DNA of 64,000 nt, from contig JAJPGY010000015.1 in NCBI GenBank assembly GCA_021325555.1, positions 1 to 64,000 of the forward strand, read 5' to 3'. The stretch is from Pseudomonadota bacterium. Lineage in GTDB: Bacteria; Cyanobacteriota; Vampirovibrionia; Obscuribacterales; Obscuribacteraceae. Below, piece by piece: positions 1 to 16,296 of the stretch (position 1 is its first letter; every line of letters starts with the position of its first letter). Below the pieces are notes generated by a model, which was not told where the DNA came from, ran no database searches, and saw only the letters and a list, made by a program, of their open reading frames with translations. A program made the translations under genes and the position numbers.

Positions 1-134
1 CGGCCAAGAGATCCCCCGAGACGGAGCCGCGGCATGCCCCGCCCGCCCCTTCGCCGGCCAAGAGATCCCCCGAGACGGAGCCGCGGCATGCCCCGCCCGC
101 CCCTTCGTCGGCCAAGAGATCCCCCGAGACGGAG
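1..134 (+). repeat. 54-bp tandem repeat in the metH interdomain linker
   Basis: Two full 54-bp units (1-54 and 55-108) differ only at their last base. A third copy begins at 109 and matches for about 26 bases before diverging. In the metH frame each unit encodes 18 residues beginning AKRSPETEPR and ending in a Pro/Ala-rich tail. The array may extend left of the window. Confidence 0.9.
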
Positions 135-1031
135 GCGGGCGGGACGCCGGCACAAGCGGCAGGGCCGGCCGCCACCGCCGGCGGGGCGCCGCCAGCGGCC
201 CGGCGGTCGGCCGTCCAGCGCGGGCTGCCCATCCCCGAGCCGCCCTTCTGGGGCTCGCGCGTTCTCGATGACATCCCGCTGGAGGAGGTCTTCCTCTACC
301 TCAACGAGACCGTGCTCTTCCGCGGGCAGTGGCAGGTGCGCCAGCGCGACATGCACGATCGCGAGTACGAGGAGCTGCTGAACAGGCGGATCCGCCCGGC
401 ACTCGAAGAGCTGAAGCGGCGCTGCGCGGACGAGAAGCTGCTCGTCCCCAAGGCGGTCTATGGCTACTTCCCCTGCCAGTCGCAGGGCGACGACCTGATC
501 GTCTACCACGCGGACAGAAGCCGGGAGTGGGTGCGCTTCCACTTTCCGCGCCAGGATCACGGGAAGCACCTTTGCCTCTCGGACTTTTTCGCCTCGGTGG
601 ATGAGGGCCGCTTCGATGTCCTGCCGGTGCAGATTGTCACGGTCGGGCATCTGGCCAGCAGGCACAGCCAGGAGCTTTTTGCCGCCCACCGGTACACCGA
701 CTACCTTTATTTTCACGGGCTTTCGGTGGAGTCGGCCGAGGCGCTCGCCGAGGTGGTGCACAAGCGCATCCGTTCCGAGCTGGGCTTTGCCGGCCAGGAC
801 GCGCCGCAGATTGAGAAGCTGTTGAACCAGGGCTTCCGGGGCACGCGCTACAGCTTCGGCTATCCCGCCTGTCCCAATCTCGAGGACCAGGCGCTCCTGT
901 TTCGGCTGCTCGAGCCGGAGCGCATTGACGTCAGCCTGTCCGAGGAGTTCCAGCTGGTGCCGGAGCAGAGCACGTCCGCAATCGTGGTGGTTCATCCGCA
1001 AGCAAAATACTTCAACATCTCGCGCAAATAA
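1..1031 (+). CDS. metH: Cobalamin-dependent methionine synthase, C-terminal part (5'-truncated by window edge)
   Basis: The reading frame is open from the left edge (codons start at base 3) to the TAA at 1029-1031. From about base 225 it encodes the AdoMet-binding reactivation domain of MetH: PPFWGSR and an LFRGQWQ block, then GYFPCQSQGDDL, FHFPRQ, LCLSDFF, and the C-terminal RGTRYSFGYPACPN block that binds AdoMet. This domain re-methylates cob(II)alamin that has become oxidised during methyl transfer from methyltetrahydrofolate to homocysteine. The homocysteine, folate and B12 domains must lie upstream of the window. The stretch before the domain (bases 1 to about 220) is an unusual Pro/Ala/Arg linker made partly of an 18-residue tandem repeat. 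Any ATG-initiated call (for example at 312) would cut off the domain's N-terminus. Confidence 0.93.
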   Translation, partial: AKRSPETEPRHAPPAPSPAKRSPETEPRHAPPAPSSAKRSPETEAGGTPAQAAGPAATAGGAPPAARRSAVQRGLPIPEPPFWGSRVLDDIPLEEVFLYLNETVLFRGQWQVRQRDMHDREYEELLNRRIRPALEELKRRCADEKLLVPKAVYGYFPCQSQGDDLIVYHADRSREWVRFHFPRQDHGKHLCLSDFFASVDEGRFDVLPVQIVTVGHLASRHSQELFAAHRYTDYLYFHGLSVESAEALAEVVHKRIRSELGFAGQDAPQIEKLLNQGFRGTRYSFGYPACPNLEDQALLFRLLEPERIDVSLSEEFQLVPEQSTSAIVVVHPQAKYFNISRK

Positions 1032-1077
1032 TTCGGTAAGATCACCGGTTGGCTTGCCCGGGTTCCTGGAGGTTGTC

Positions 1078-1191
1078 ATGGCAGTAGAAGTATCCAAGGG
1101 TGATCAGATAGCGCTGGTGCTCGGTCTGGTTTTCTTGCTGGTGGTTCTGTCCGCAAGCGCCCAGTTCTTCAGCACCGCCTCCACCCACTAA
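1078..1191 (+). CDS. 37-aa single-pass membrane peptide, function unknown
   Basis: An ATG at 1078 follows a strong GGAGG (about 1067-1071) at normal spacing. The product starts MAVEVSKGDQ, continues with a roughly 20-residue hydrophobic segment (IALVLGLVFLLVVLSA) and ends with a short polar tail, so it is predicted to cross the membrane once. It lies 46 bp after metH and ends before an AT-rich gap. I do not recognise a family. The clear ribosome binding site and clean membrane segment favour a real small protein over chance. It could be co-transcribed with metH or be unrelated to it. Confidence 0.6.
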   Translation: MAVEVSKGDQIALVLGLVFLLVVLSASAQFFSTASTH

Positions 1192-1327
1192 AAGCTGGTT
1201 TTTCGATTACAGGCAACTTACAGTGGATCCTGTTAGTGATCTAGCAAGATCCATATATTTCCATTGCAAATCCTTAACATTCCGCAAATGGTTGCAGCGA
1301 CGAGGTAGACCTATAAATATAAGCCCG

Positions 1328-1349
1328 TGTATATGACAACCCATATACG
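1328..1349. promoter_or_regulatory. Inverted repeat, possible operator
   Basis: GTATATG (1329-1335) and CATATAC (1342-1348) are perfect 7-bp arms around a 6-base loop. The dyad lies just downstream of the AT-rich promoter-like stretch and about 100 bp before the kinase start codon. It could be a regulator site or an RNA hairpin. Confidence 0.4.
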
Positions 1350-1395
1350 GTGGCACGTCTGAAAAAGTCAACAAACGCCGCTTGAAATGCAGGGG

Positions 1396-1426
1396 GGCAA
1401 GCGCCACTCGGCGCCGCCTCTTTTTT
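1396..1426 (+). terminator. Terminator-like hairpin before the kinase gene (possible attenuator)
   Basis: A stem of GGC plus GCGCC (1396-1405) pairs with GGCGC plus GCC (1410-1418) around loop ACTC, with a small internal loop. It is followed by TCTTTTTT (1419-1426). The structure sits just 5' of the ribosome binding site of the 1447 gene. It either ends transcription arriving from metH or attenuates the kinase transcript. Confidence 0.4.
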
Positions 1427-1446
1427 GATAACACGAGGAGTTCACC

Positions 1447-7872
<6,426 letters not shown>

Positions 7873-7879
7873 GACCTTT

Positions 7880-10393
<2,514 letters not shown>

Positions 10394-10416
10394 CCCCCGG
10401 TACGGAGGAGCCGTGA

Positions 10417-12315
10417 ATGCTGCAAGAGCAAAAGGTCAAGATCCTTCTGGTCGATGATCAGGCGACAAATTTAACCGCACTGCAGGCGGTGCTCGAGCCG
10501 CTGGGGCAGGAGCTGGTGATGGCCTCGTCCGGGCGCCAGGCGCTGCGCTGCGTGCTCGAGCACGACTTTGCGGTCATCCTCATGGACGTGCGCATGCCGG
10601 GAATGGACGGGATCGAGACGGCGACCATAATCCGCTCGCGGGAAAGGTCGAGGCACACGCCGATCATCTTCCTGACCGCGGTGGACACTTCCGATGTTCA
10701 GGTGGCCCGCGGCTACTCGGCCGGGGCGGTCGACTACATACTCAAGCCGTTCGATCCTCTGATTTTGCGCTCCAAGGTGGGCGTGTTCGTGGATCTCTTC
10801 AAAATGACGGAAGCGGTGAAGCTGCACGAGGAGCACTTGCGTGATCTCAACGCGGCGCTCGAGAACGCCGTCGAGGGGATAGCACGTTTGAGCGCAGACC
10901 AGCGCCACGTCTCCGTCAACAACGCCTATGCCTCCATGCTCGAGGCGGCGCCGCGGCAGGTGATCGGAGCCGACTGGAAATCGTTCGTTCACCCGGAGGA
11001 CCTCGATCATGTCCTCGCCGCCTACCGGCAGATGATCACGTCCGCCAAGGCCGAGGTCGAGACACGCGTGGTGCGCCAAGACGGCTCGGTGCGCCTCCAC
11101 CATCTGGTCCTCGTCAAAGCTGTCGGTAAGCGGGAGACATTCGACGGTTTCTACTGCTTCCGCAAAGACGTCACCGAGCAGCGGCACTGGGAGGCCCGCG
11201 CGCAGCTGGCCAATATCGTCGAGTCCTCCAGCGACGCCATCTACAGCACAAATCTCGAAGGGCAGATCACCAGCTGGAACCCGGGGGCGGAGAGAATCTA
11301 CGGCTATAAGAGCCAGGAAGTCGCAGGACAATCTCTGGCAATACTCCAGGGCTCGGACGAGTTCGCGGATCTGCTCGCCAAAATCAGAGCCGGTGAGCGC
11401 CTGAGGGTATTCGAGACCGTGCGCGTTCACAAGGATGGCCGCCAGATCGACGTTTCCATCAGCATTTCTCCGATGCGGGATCCCGCAGGCAACTTGATCG
11501 GCGCTTCGATCATCGCCCGCGACATAACCGAACACAAGCGCCTGGAAAGGGAGCTGCTGGAAAAAAACCTGGAGCTGGAGAAAGCCATCCGCACGAGAGA
11601 TCGATTCCTGGCCACGATCAGCCACGAGCTGCGCACGCCGCTCAATGCCATCATCGGCTTTGCCGGTATCCTGCTCATGAGGCTGTCCGGACCGCTCACG
11701 GAAAAGCAGGAGAGGCAACTGACAAGCATCGAGGCCAGCGCACAGCACCTGCACATGCTGATAAACGATCTGCTCGATCTTTCCCGGATCGAGTCGGGGA
11801 AAGTGACTTTGAAATTCGAGCCGGTCAATTGCCGGTCGCTGGTGGATGAGGTGGCCACCACGCTCGGCCCGCTGGCCGAGAAGAAAGGGCTGGAGTTTCG
11901 CCTGAGCGAGACGGATGACGAGCACGTCGTGCAGACCGATCAGCGGGCGTGCAAGCAGGTGCTGATAAATCTGGTGAGCAACGCCATCAAGTTTACCGAG
12001 AAGGGCTGGGTCCGCCTGGGGCTGGAGCGGCTCCAGGAAAATGGCAGCTCATGCCTGCGTTTTCGCGTCGAGGATTCCGGGGTCGGCATAAAACAGGAAG
12101 ATCGGCGCGCGCTGTTCGAGCCGTTCGAGCGCGGCGCCGAAAGCCCGCAAGCGGAGGGCACGGGGCTGGGACTCTATCTGAGCAAGAAGCTGAGCGAGCT
12201 TATCGGGGGCAGGTTAGAGTTCGAAAGCGAGCTCGGCAAGGGCAGCACCTTCACGCTGGTTATCCCGCAAGAGCCAGACATGGGAGATCACGGTGGCGCG
12301 CATTCTTCTCATTGA
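10417..12315 (+). CDS. Receiver-linked PAS sensor histidine kinase (REC-PAS-PAS-HisKA-HATPase)
   Basis: This soluble 632-residue protein has an N-terminal receiver (Asp57), two PAS domains (about 140-255 and 262-375, the second with SSSDAIYSTNLEG and SWNPGAERIYGY), HisKA with His403 in [11 protein letters not shown], and an HATPase domain with EGTGLGLYLSKKL. The receiver-first layout means its own kinase activity is probably controlled by phosphotransfer from a partner, plausibly one of the two hybrid kinases upstream. PAS domains bind small ligands or redox cofactors, but nothing here identifies which. It starts 23 bp after the preceding stop behind a GGAGGAG-like site and overlaps the next gene by 23 bp. 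Confidence 0.92.
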   Translation: MLQEQKVKILLVDDQATNLTALQAVLEPLGQELVMASSGRQALRCVLEHDFAVILMDVRMPGMDGIETATIIRSRERSRHTPIIFLTAVDTSDVQVARGYSAGAVDYILKPFDPLILRSKVGVFVDLFKMTEAVKLHEEHLRDLNAALENAVEGIARLSADQRHVSVNNAYASMLEAAPRQVIGADWKSFVHPEDLDHVLAAYRQMITSAKAEVETRVVRQDGSVRLHHLVLVKAVGKRETFDGFYCFRKDVTEQRHWEARAQLANIVESSSDAIYSTNLEGQITSWNPGAERIYGYKSQEVAGQSLAILQGSDEFADLLAKIRAGERLRVFETVRVHKDGRQIDVSISISPMRDPAGNLIGASIIARDITEHKRLERELLEKNLELEKAIRTRDRFLATISHELRTPLNAIIGFAGILLMRLSGPLTEKQERQLTSIEASAQHLHMLINDLLDLSRIESGKVTLKFEPVNCRSLVDEVATTLGPLAEKKGLEFRLSETDDEHVVQTDQRACKQVLINLVSNAIKFTEKGWVRLGLERLQENGSSCLRFRVEDSGVGIKQEDRRALFEPFERGAESPQAEGTGLGLYLSKKLSELIGGRLEFESELGKGSTFTLVIPQEPDMGDHGGAHSSH

Positions 12316-12685
12316 GGACAACGAGGACAGCCTGGAGGTAATGACCTGTCTTGTGGAGGCTGCCGGGCATGTGGCGATCGCAGCTCGCGACGGCGACCAC
12401 GGCTTCCTCGTCGCCGGCAGCGAGACGCCGCACCTGATCGTCTGCGACCTGCACATGCCGAAAGTAAACGGCTATGAAGTCTGCCGCAGATTGAAGGCTC
12501 ATCCCACCCTCGGCAACATTCCGCTGGTGGCCGTCACCGCGCTGGCCATGGTGGGCGACCGGGAAAAGGTCCTGGCGTCCGGTTTTGATGGTTACATCTC
12601 GAAGCCGATAGACCCCAGGAACTTTGTGCGGCAGCTTGAGTCTTTTCTCGACAAGAGTCAGCCGGGGGCAACAACCGATGGCTAA
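12293..12685 (+). CDS. Single-domain response regulator (CheY/DivK-like)
   Basis: The 130-residue protein is one receiver domain: ILLIEDNEDS acidic cluster, acceptor Asp52 in VCDLHMPKVNGYE, conserved Thr in AVTALAM, and Lys in ISKPIDP. The start is a GTG at 12293 inside the end of the preceding kinase gene, and the end overlaps the next start by 8 bp, so translational coupling is likely. With no output domain it probably shuttles phosphate within this relay or binds a partner protein, as DivK does. Confidence 0.88.
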   Translation: MARILLIEDNEDSLEVMTCLVEAAGHVAIAARDGDHGFLVAGSETPHLIVCDLHMPKVNGYEVCRRLKAHPTLGNIPLVAVTALAMVGDREKVLASGFDGYISKPIDPRNFVRQLESFLDKSQPGATTDG

Positions 12686-13358
12686 GATCCTGCTTGTGGA
12701 AGACTATATACCAATGTGCGAGGCGATCGAGGACTGGCTCTCGCACGAGACGCACACGGTGGAGACGGTCAACACCGGTACCGAAGCGCTGGATCGCATG
12801 CGCGTCTACAAATACGATCTGATCATTCTCGACTGGATGATCCCCGGGATGAGCGGCCTCGATGTGTGCAAAGAGTATCGCTCCAGGGGCGGTACCACTC
12901 CCATCTTGATGATGACCGGCAAAGGATCCGTCGACGACAAGGAGACCGGGCTGGATACCGGCGCCGACGATTATCTGGTCAAACCGGTGGACTTCAAGGA
13001 GCTGTCCGCCCGCGTGCGCGCTCTCCTGCGGCGGGCGTCGGCCCAGTCATCAAACGTTCTGAGCGCCGGACCGCTGGAGATCGATCTGCGCACGCACCGC
13101 GTCCTCCGGGACGGGCACGAGATTCACCTGACGCCGACCGAGCTTTCCCTGCTCGAGTTTTTCATGCGCAACCCCAACCAGCCGTTCACCGCCGAGGCGC
13201 TGCTGGAGCGCGTCTGGCGCTCGGATGCGATGACATCGCTCGATACGGTGCGATCCTATATCCGCATGCTGCGTAAGAAGATTGACGACGGCCGGGAGCG
13301 CTCGCTCATAAGCACGGTACACGGCGCGGGCTACCGCCTGGACGTGGATCGCCGCTAA
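12678..13358 (+). CDS. OmpR/PhoB-family response regulator
   Basis: The start is the ATG at 12678, which overlaps the preceding stop. An in-frame upstream start at 12624 would only add residues inside the previous gene. The 226-residue product has a receiver (acceptor Asp52 in ILDWMIPGMSG, Lys in YLVKPVDF) and a winged-helix DNA-binding domain (about 128-222) with TPTELSLLEFFMR, TVRSYIRMLRKKI and the HGAGYRL wing. It is the only DNA-binding output of this cluster. Its receiver is clearly related to the stand-alone receiver at 53519 (both have EHTV/THTV, LDW and GADDYL-x-KP). Confidence 0.92.
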   Translation: MAKILLVEDYIPMCEAIEDWLSHETHTVETVNTGTEALDRMRVYKYDLIILDWMIPGMSGLDVCKEYRSRGGTTPILMMTGKGSVDDKETGLDTGADDYLVKPVDFKELSARVRALLRRASAQSSNVLSAGPLEIDLRTHRVLRDGHEIHLTPTELSLLEFFMRNPNQPFTAEALLERVWRSDAMTSLDTVRSYIRMLRKKIDDGRERSLISTVHGAGYRLDVDRR

Positions 13359-13362
13359 GCGC

Positions 13363-13397
13363 TTGCACACGGCTTGCACAAACACCGTTTAGCCTGG
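13363..13397 (+). promoter_or_regulatory. Sigma-54-like promoter, copy A
   Basis: TTGCAC (13363-13368), five bases, TTGCAC (13374-13379), ten bases, then TAGCCTGG (13390-13397). The spacing matches the -24/-12 layout of sigma-54 promoters (TGGCAC-N5-TTGC) with one mismatch, T for G, in the -24 element. The predicted start would fall at about the TAG. The same 35-bp arrangement recurs at 14554. The alternative is a direct-repeat operator with 11-bp phasing. Confidence 0.55.
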
Positions 13398-13442
13398 TAG
13401 CTGTCGATGGTATCGGCGCTCCGCGATGCCGGAGGGATGGTC

Positions 13443-13976
13443 ATGCTCCGTACAGCCGTCGTAGGGATCTTCGACAATTGCCAGCAGTCAGGCAAGGCCA
13501 TATCTGCCTTGCGGGAGGCGGATTTCGCCCCGCAAAGCATCTTTGCCCTCTGCCCCTGCCCAGGTCAATCGCCCGAAGATGCCGCGCCGGCAACCGCCGT
13601 CGACCTGGAGCCGGAGACAGTCCGGGCTTACCTGGCAGACGCGGGCGGATGGGCCGTCCCTCCGTCCGTCGTTGCCGCTGCCGGCGACGACCCTGTCGTT
13701 TTGGCAGGAGAAGGAATCAGCTTGGCGGCATCGAGACCCTTCCGCTCGCTGGACGGGGTGATCGCCGAACTACTGGTCAGCCTGGCCGTTCCGGAATTCG
13801 ACGCCATGGTGTACGAGGCGCTGGTCCGGGAAGGCAAGTCGCTGGTTGTCGCCACCGGCTGCGCCCGGGAAAAGCGCGAGCGCGCCAGGTTGATCATGGA
13901 GACGTGCCAGTCGCTCAAATTGAGGGGCTCCATGAGCCCCGCGTCAGCCCGTCCGATCTTCCATTTGGGAATCTGA
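13443..13976 (+). CDS. General stress protein 17M-like domain protein
   Basis: Of several in-frame ATGs (13407, 13437, 13443) the one at 13443 has the best spacing (6 bases) from GGAGGG at 13431-13436, giving 177 residues. The N-terminus (MLRTAVVGIFDN, ISALREADF) resembles the ferredoxin-like general stress protein 17M/YflT domain, in which a short beta-alpha unit precedes a Gly-rich region. A second half (about 105-170) has FDAMVYEALVREGKSLVVA, which suggests a duplicated domain. The biochemical role of this family is not established. It stands alone behind sigma-54-like promoter A, so it may be induced by an enhancer-binding activator. It ends 3 bp before the next gene. Confidence 0.5.
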   Translation: MLRTAVVGIFDNCQQSGKAISALREADFAPQSIFALCPCPGQSPEDAAPATAVDLEPETVRAYLADAGGWAVPPSVVAAAGDDPVVLAGEGISLAASRPFRSLDGVIAELLVSLAVPEFDAMVYEALVREGKSLVVATGCAREKRERARLIMETCQSLKLRGSMSPASARPIFHLGI

Positions 13977-13979
13977 ACG

Positions 13980-14534
13980 ATGATGCCTTCCTTTTCAGGA
14001 CCAGAGACCATGTATCACATTCCAGGCGGGCTCCCGTGGACCGGTCAACGATCCCTGGCGGAGCCGAACCCAGATTATGCCCTGAGATTCAGGACAAGAG
14101 ATCCCGAAGAACTGCGCCGGTTGCCCCGCGCAGGGGCCAGGCGTCCGCTGGCGGGGCCGGGAGTCCTGGCTGCGCTGGCGAAACAGGAGGTAGCAAAGGT
14201 GCTCATTCACATCGCCGAAAATCCCCGGACCACAGGTGCCACCCTGGCCGAGCTGGCCTCCCACCCCAGCGGGGCGGTGAGGGCCGCCGTAGCCGAAAAC
14301 AGGAGCTGTCCCAGGGACGTACTGGCGCGCCTGGCCGGGGACGAGGACGTGGATGTCCGTTACAGCATGGCCGAGAATCACCACCTGGCCCAGGAGATAC
14401 TGGAGATCCTGGCCGAGGACAGCAACCCTTTCGTGGCCGTGCGCGCCCGGCGCACGCTGAGCCGGATCCAGCAGGCGGCGCCCAGTCGCCTCATGCCCCC
14501 GGACAGCGAGCTTCGCAACCGGGCCGCAAAATAA
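13980..14534 (+). CDS. Leucine-rich-repeat-variant/HEAT-like repeat protein
   Basis: The 184-residue product has no signal peptide. Residues about 70-165 form three short helical repeats: IAENPRTTGATLAELASHP, then VAENRSCPRDVLARLAGDE, then MAENHHLAQEILEILAEDS. The A-E-N and L-x-x-LA spacing matches the leucine-rich repeat variant (LRV) fold. Such proteins usually bind other proteins. The start is uncertain: ATG at 13980 or 13983 directly after the previous stop, or ATG at 14010; none has a strong ribosome binding site. Tight spacing suggests co-transcription with the stress-like gene. Confidence 0.6.
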   Translation: MMPSFSGPETMYHIPGGLPWTGQRSLAEPNPDYALRFRTRDPEELRRLPRAGARRPLAGPGVLAALAKQEVAKVLIHIAENPRTTGATLAELASHPSGAVRAAVAENRSCPRDVLARLAGDEDVDVRYSMAENHHLAQEILEILAEDSNPFVAVRARRTLSRIQQAAPSRLMPPDSELRNRAAK

Positions 14535-14553
14535 TTTGAAAACCGCTGCCTTT

Positions 14554-14588
14554 TTGCACGTGGTTTGCACGAAGCAGCAATAGGCTGG
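14554..14588 (+). promoter_or_regulatory. Sigma-54-like promoter, copy B
   Basis: TTGCAC (14554-14559), N5, TTGCAC (14565-14570), N10, TAGGCTGG (14581-14588). It has the same spacing as copy A at 13363 and an extra match to sigma-54 sites (TTTGCACG against TTGGCACG). It stands 65 bp before the 14653 gene. Confidence 0.55.
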
Positions 14589-14652
14589 ACAACGTTGGTG
14601 ACTTGGATCGGACACCGGTCGGCAAGCACCACAAATGGCAAGGGGACCGCAC

Positions 14653-15015
14653 ATGAAAAGCATGCGAACGGCTTCCGAGGCAGCAATGCCCCTGCACCCG
14701 GCGTACCCGAGCGCGACCGGCACGGCCGGCGCGGCGGCTGTGTTGATAGTTGCCGCTTTCACGCTCGGCGCCAGCAGAACCCTCTGCGAATCGTTAAGCG
14801 CGGTTGCGCTCTCCATCCAGACCACCCGCGCCGGTGCGCTGTCGGCGACGCTGCCGGAGCCAAACTACACCGACTCTATCCCATCAGCTGAATCGGTCAT
14901 GCTTGACCAGCTAGTGCTGGACGATGCCACGGTCCAGCTGGAAGGGACCGGGAGCGCCCCCACACTCCTGGTCTCCTGCGGCGGATGCGATGCCGCCGCG
15001 TTCCCCCACCGATAA
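14653..15015 (+). CDS. Small membrane-anchored or secreted protein, unknown function
   Basis: I start it at ATG 14653 because AAGGGGA (about 14640-14646) precedes it at ideal spacing; an upstream in-frame ATG at 14635 has none. The 120-residue product has one hydrophobic segment (about 23-45, GAAAVLIVAAFTLGAS) after a polar N-terminus, then a polar domain ending in SCGGCDAAAFPHR. It could be an N-terminally anchored periplasmic protein or have a long signal peptide. I recognise no family. Its promoter resembles that of the stress-like gene 1.2 kb upstream, so the two may share a regulon. Confidence 0.5.
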   Translation: MKSMRTASEAAMPLHPAYPSATGTAGAAAVLIVAAFTLGASRTLCESLSAVALSIQTTRAGALSATLPEPNYTDSIPSAESVMLDQLVLDDATVQLEGTGSAPTLLVSCGGCDAAAFPHR

Positions 15016-15018
15016 ATC

Positions 15019-15042
15019 AGCGGCCGCGCCAGGCAGGCCGCT
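15019..15042 (+). other. Hairpin in the leader of the TPR gene
   Basis: AGCGGCC (15019-15025) pairs perfectly with GGCCGCT (15036-15042) around a 10-base loop. No T-run follows; the AAGGAGG ribosome binding site of the 15064 gene starts 8 bases later. It may be a processing or translation-control structure rather than a terminator. Confidence 0.35.
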
Positions 15043-15063
15043 TAAAACACAAGGAGGGCCGAT

Positions 15064-16107
15064 ATGAGATTCCCCAGGTTCTTAACGCTAAGAGGACTGC
15101 TTTATGCATCAACGATGCTGCTCCTCCAGGCCCTGGTTGTTTCCGCTTATGCCAATCCGGACAAATACTATGGGCAGATCAGCACGGCTCCCGATGCGGT
15201 TCACCTGGCCGGTGAGGAGGTATTCAACATACCTGCGCCGGCCGGCGGTTTCTCCGCCCTGGAGCGCGCGATTATCGTCGAGCGCAACATCAACGATGCA
15301 TTGAAAGCCACCACCGATCGCTCGCCGTCGGCTGTTCAGGTCGTCTACATCAACAACATCCCCGTCGTGAGACTCGGGGGGTTCCATGTGGTGACGGCGG
15401 ACTCGAACAGCGCCAGGGTGGCCAACATGTCGATGGAGGCCCTTGCCGCGCAGTGGGCCGAGGGCATGAGAAAGGTGCTTTCCGACACGGCGCGCGTGGA
15501 CACGTACGTCGCCTCGCTCGGTGGTGACTTCGTTTCACCGACCAACGTCATCCCCTACCGGCGTGCCAGGCTGGAGGCCGCCCGCCTGAACCATGCGGCG
15601 CCGGGCTTCAGGCAAGACGTGCCGCCGGGCCTGGTTTGCTCGGATTCGGCAACGGTTAACGGGATGACGGCGCTGAGCGCCCGCGATCCTGTGACGGCGG
15701 CCGAATCGTTCCGGAAGGCTATTGTCATGTCTCCGGAAAATTCGCGAGCGCACTACGGGCTCGGGCTGTGCCTGATGCAGCAAGGAAAGGTCGATCAAGC
15801 GATCGACGAGTTCCAGATGGCCCGCTGGCTGGATCCTGACTACGCGCTCAACCATCTGGCGCTGGGGCAGGCATTGGAGACCAAGGGGCTGAAGATTGCC
15901 GCCATCAAGCAGTATCAGGAAGCGGCGCTGCTGCAGCCTGACAATCCGGAGCCCTATCTGCTGATTGCGGACATCCGCGAGGACCGCAACGACATGGGTC
16001 AGTCTGTGGCGGAGCTGACATCGGCTCTCAAACAGATCCCGGACAGCGAGTACATCTTCCTCAAGAGGAAGGATCAGCTGACATGGCGCCTGCGCCGGCC
16101 CTACTAG
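15064..16107 (+). CDS. Secreted tetratricopeptide-repeat protein
   Basis: AAGGAGG precedes the ATG at ideal spacing. The 347-residue protein starts with a signal peptide (LLYASTMLLLQALVVSAYA, cleavage near residue 31). A mixed domain (about 32-165) contains ALERAIIVERNINDAL and VVYINNIPVVRLGG. Three TPR units follow in residues about 205-330 (AESFRKAIVMSPENSRAHY, AIDEFQMARWLDPDYALNH, AIKQYQEAALLQPDNPEPY). It probably acts outside the cytoplasmic membrane as a scaffold. The N-terminal domain is not one I can name. A strong hairpin terminator follows. Confidence 0.75.
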   Translation: MRFPRFLTLRGLLYASTMLLLQALVVSAYANPDKYYGQISTAPDAVHLAGEEVFNIPAPAGGFSALERAIIVERNINDALKATTDRSPSAVQVVYINNIPVVRLGGFHVVTADSNSARVANMSMEALAAQWAEGMRKVLSDTARVDTYVASLGGDFVSPTNVIPYRRARLEAARLNHAAPGFRQDVPPGLVCSDSATVNGMTALSARDPVTAAESFRKAIVMSPENSRAHYGLGLCLMQQGKVDQAIDEFQMARWLDPDYALNHLALGQALETKGLKIAAIKQYQEAALLQPDNPEPYLLIADIREDRNDMGQSVAELTSALKQIPDSEYIFLKRKDQLTWRLRRPY

Positions 16108-16201
16108 GGCGTGCAGCGGTGGCACCATGACGGTTGCCGCGGAGTAATTGTGGCCCTTGCGCCTTCCCCCCACCGAGGGGTCACATTACAAAGCGGCCTG
16201 A

Positions 16202-16236
16202 GACAGGGCAGTCGTACGCAGTGCGACTGCTCTGTC
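16202..16236. terminator. Hairpin terminator between convergent genes
   Basis: A 13-bp stem with one G-T wobble (16202-16214 with 16224-16236) encloses a 9-base loop. It lies between the TPR gene and the convergent methyltransferase/MTHFR gene. The following GTCTTGTT is only a weak T-run. Confidence 0.55.
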
Positions 16237-16296
16237 GTCTTGTTGCCAGTACCTGCTCGGGGGCGGGTGAGGTCGGGAGCCCTGGCGGCGCGGGCG

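Larger units (their letters stand above)
1192..1446 (+). promoter_or_regulatory. AT-rich leader of the giant HAMP kinase gene
   Basis: This gap is clearly more AT-rich than its surroundings. It holds TTGCAG at 1292-1297 and the AT stretch TATAAATATA at 1312-1321, which could form a promoter, although no pair of hexamers has both good sequence and ideal spacing. A perfect 7-bp dyad and a terminator-like hairpin (listed separately) lie downstream, followed by the GAGGAG ribosome binding site at 1435-1440. Confidence 0.4.
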
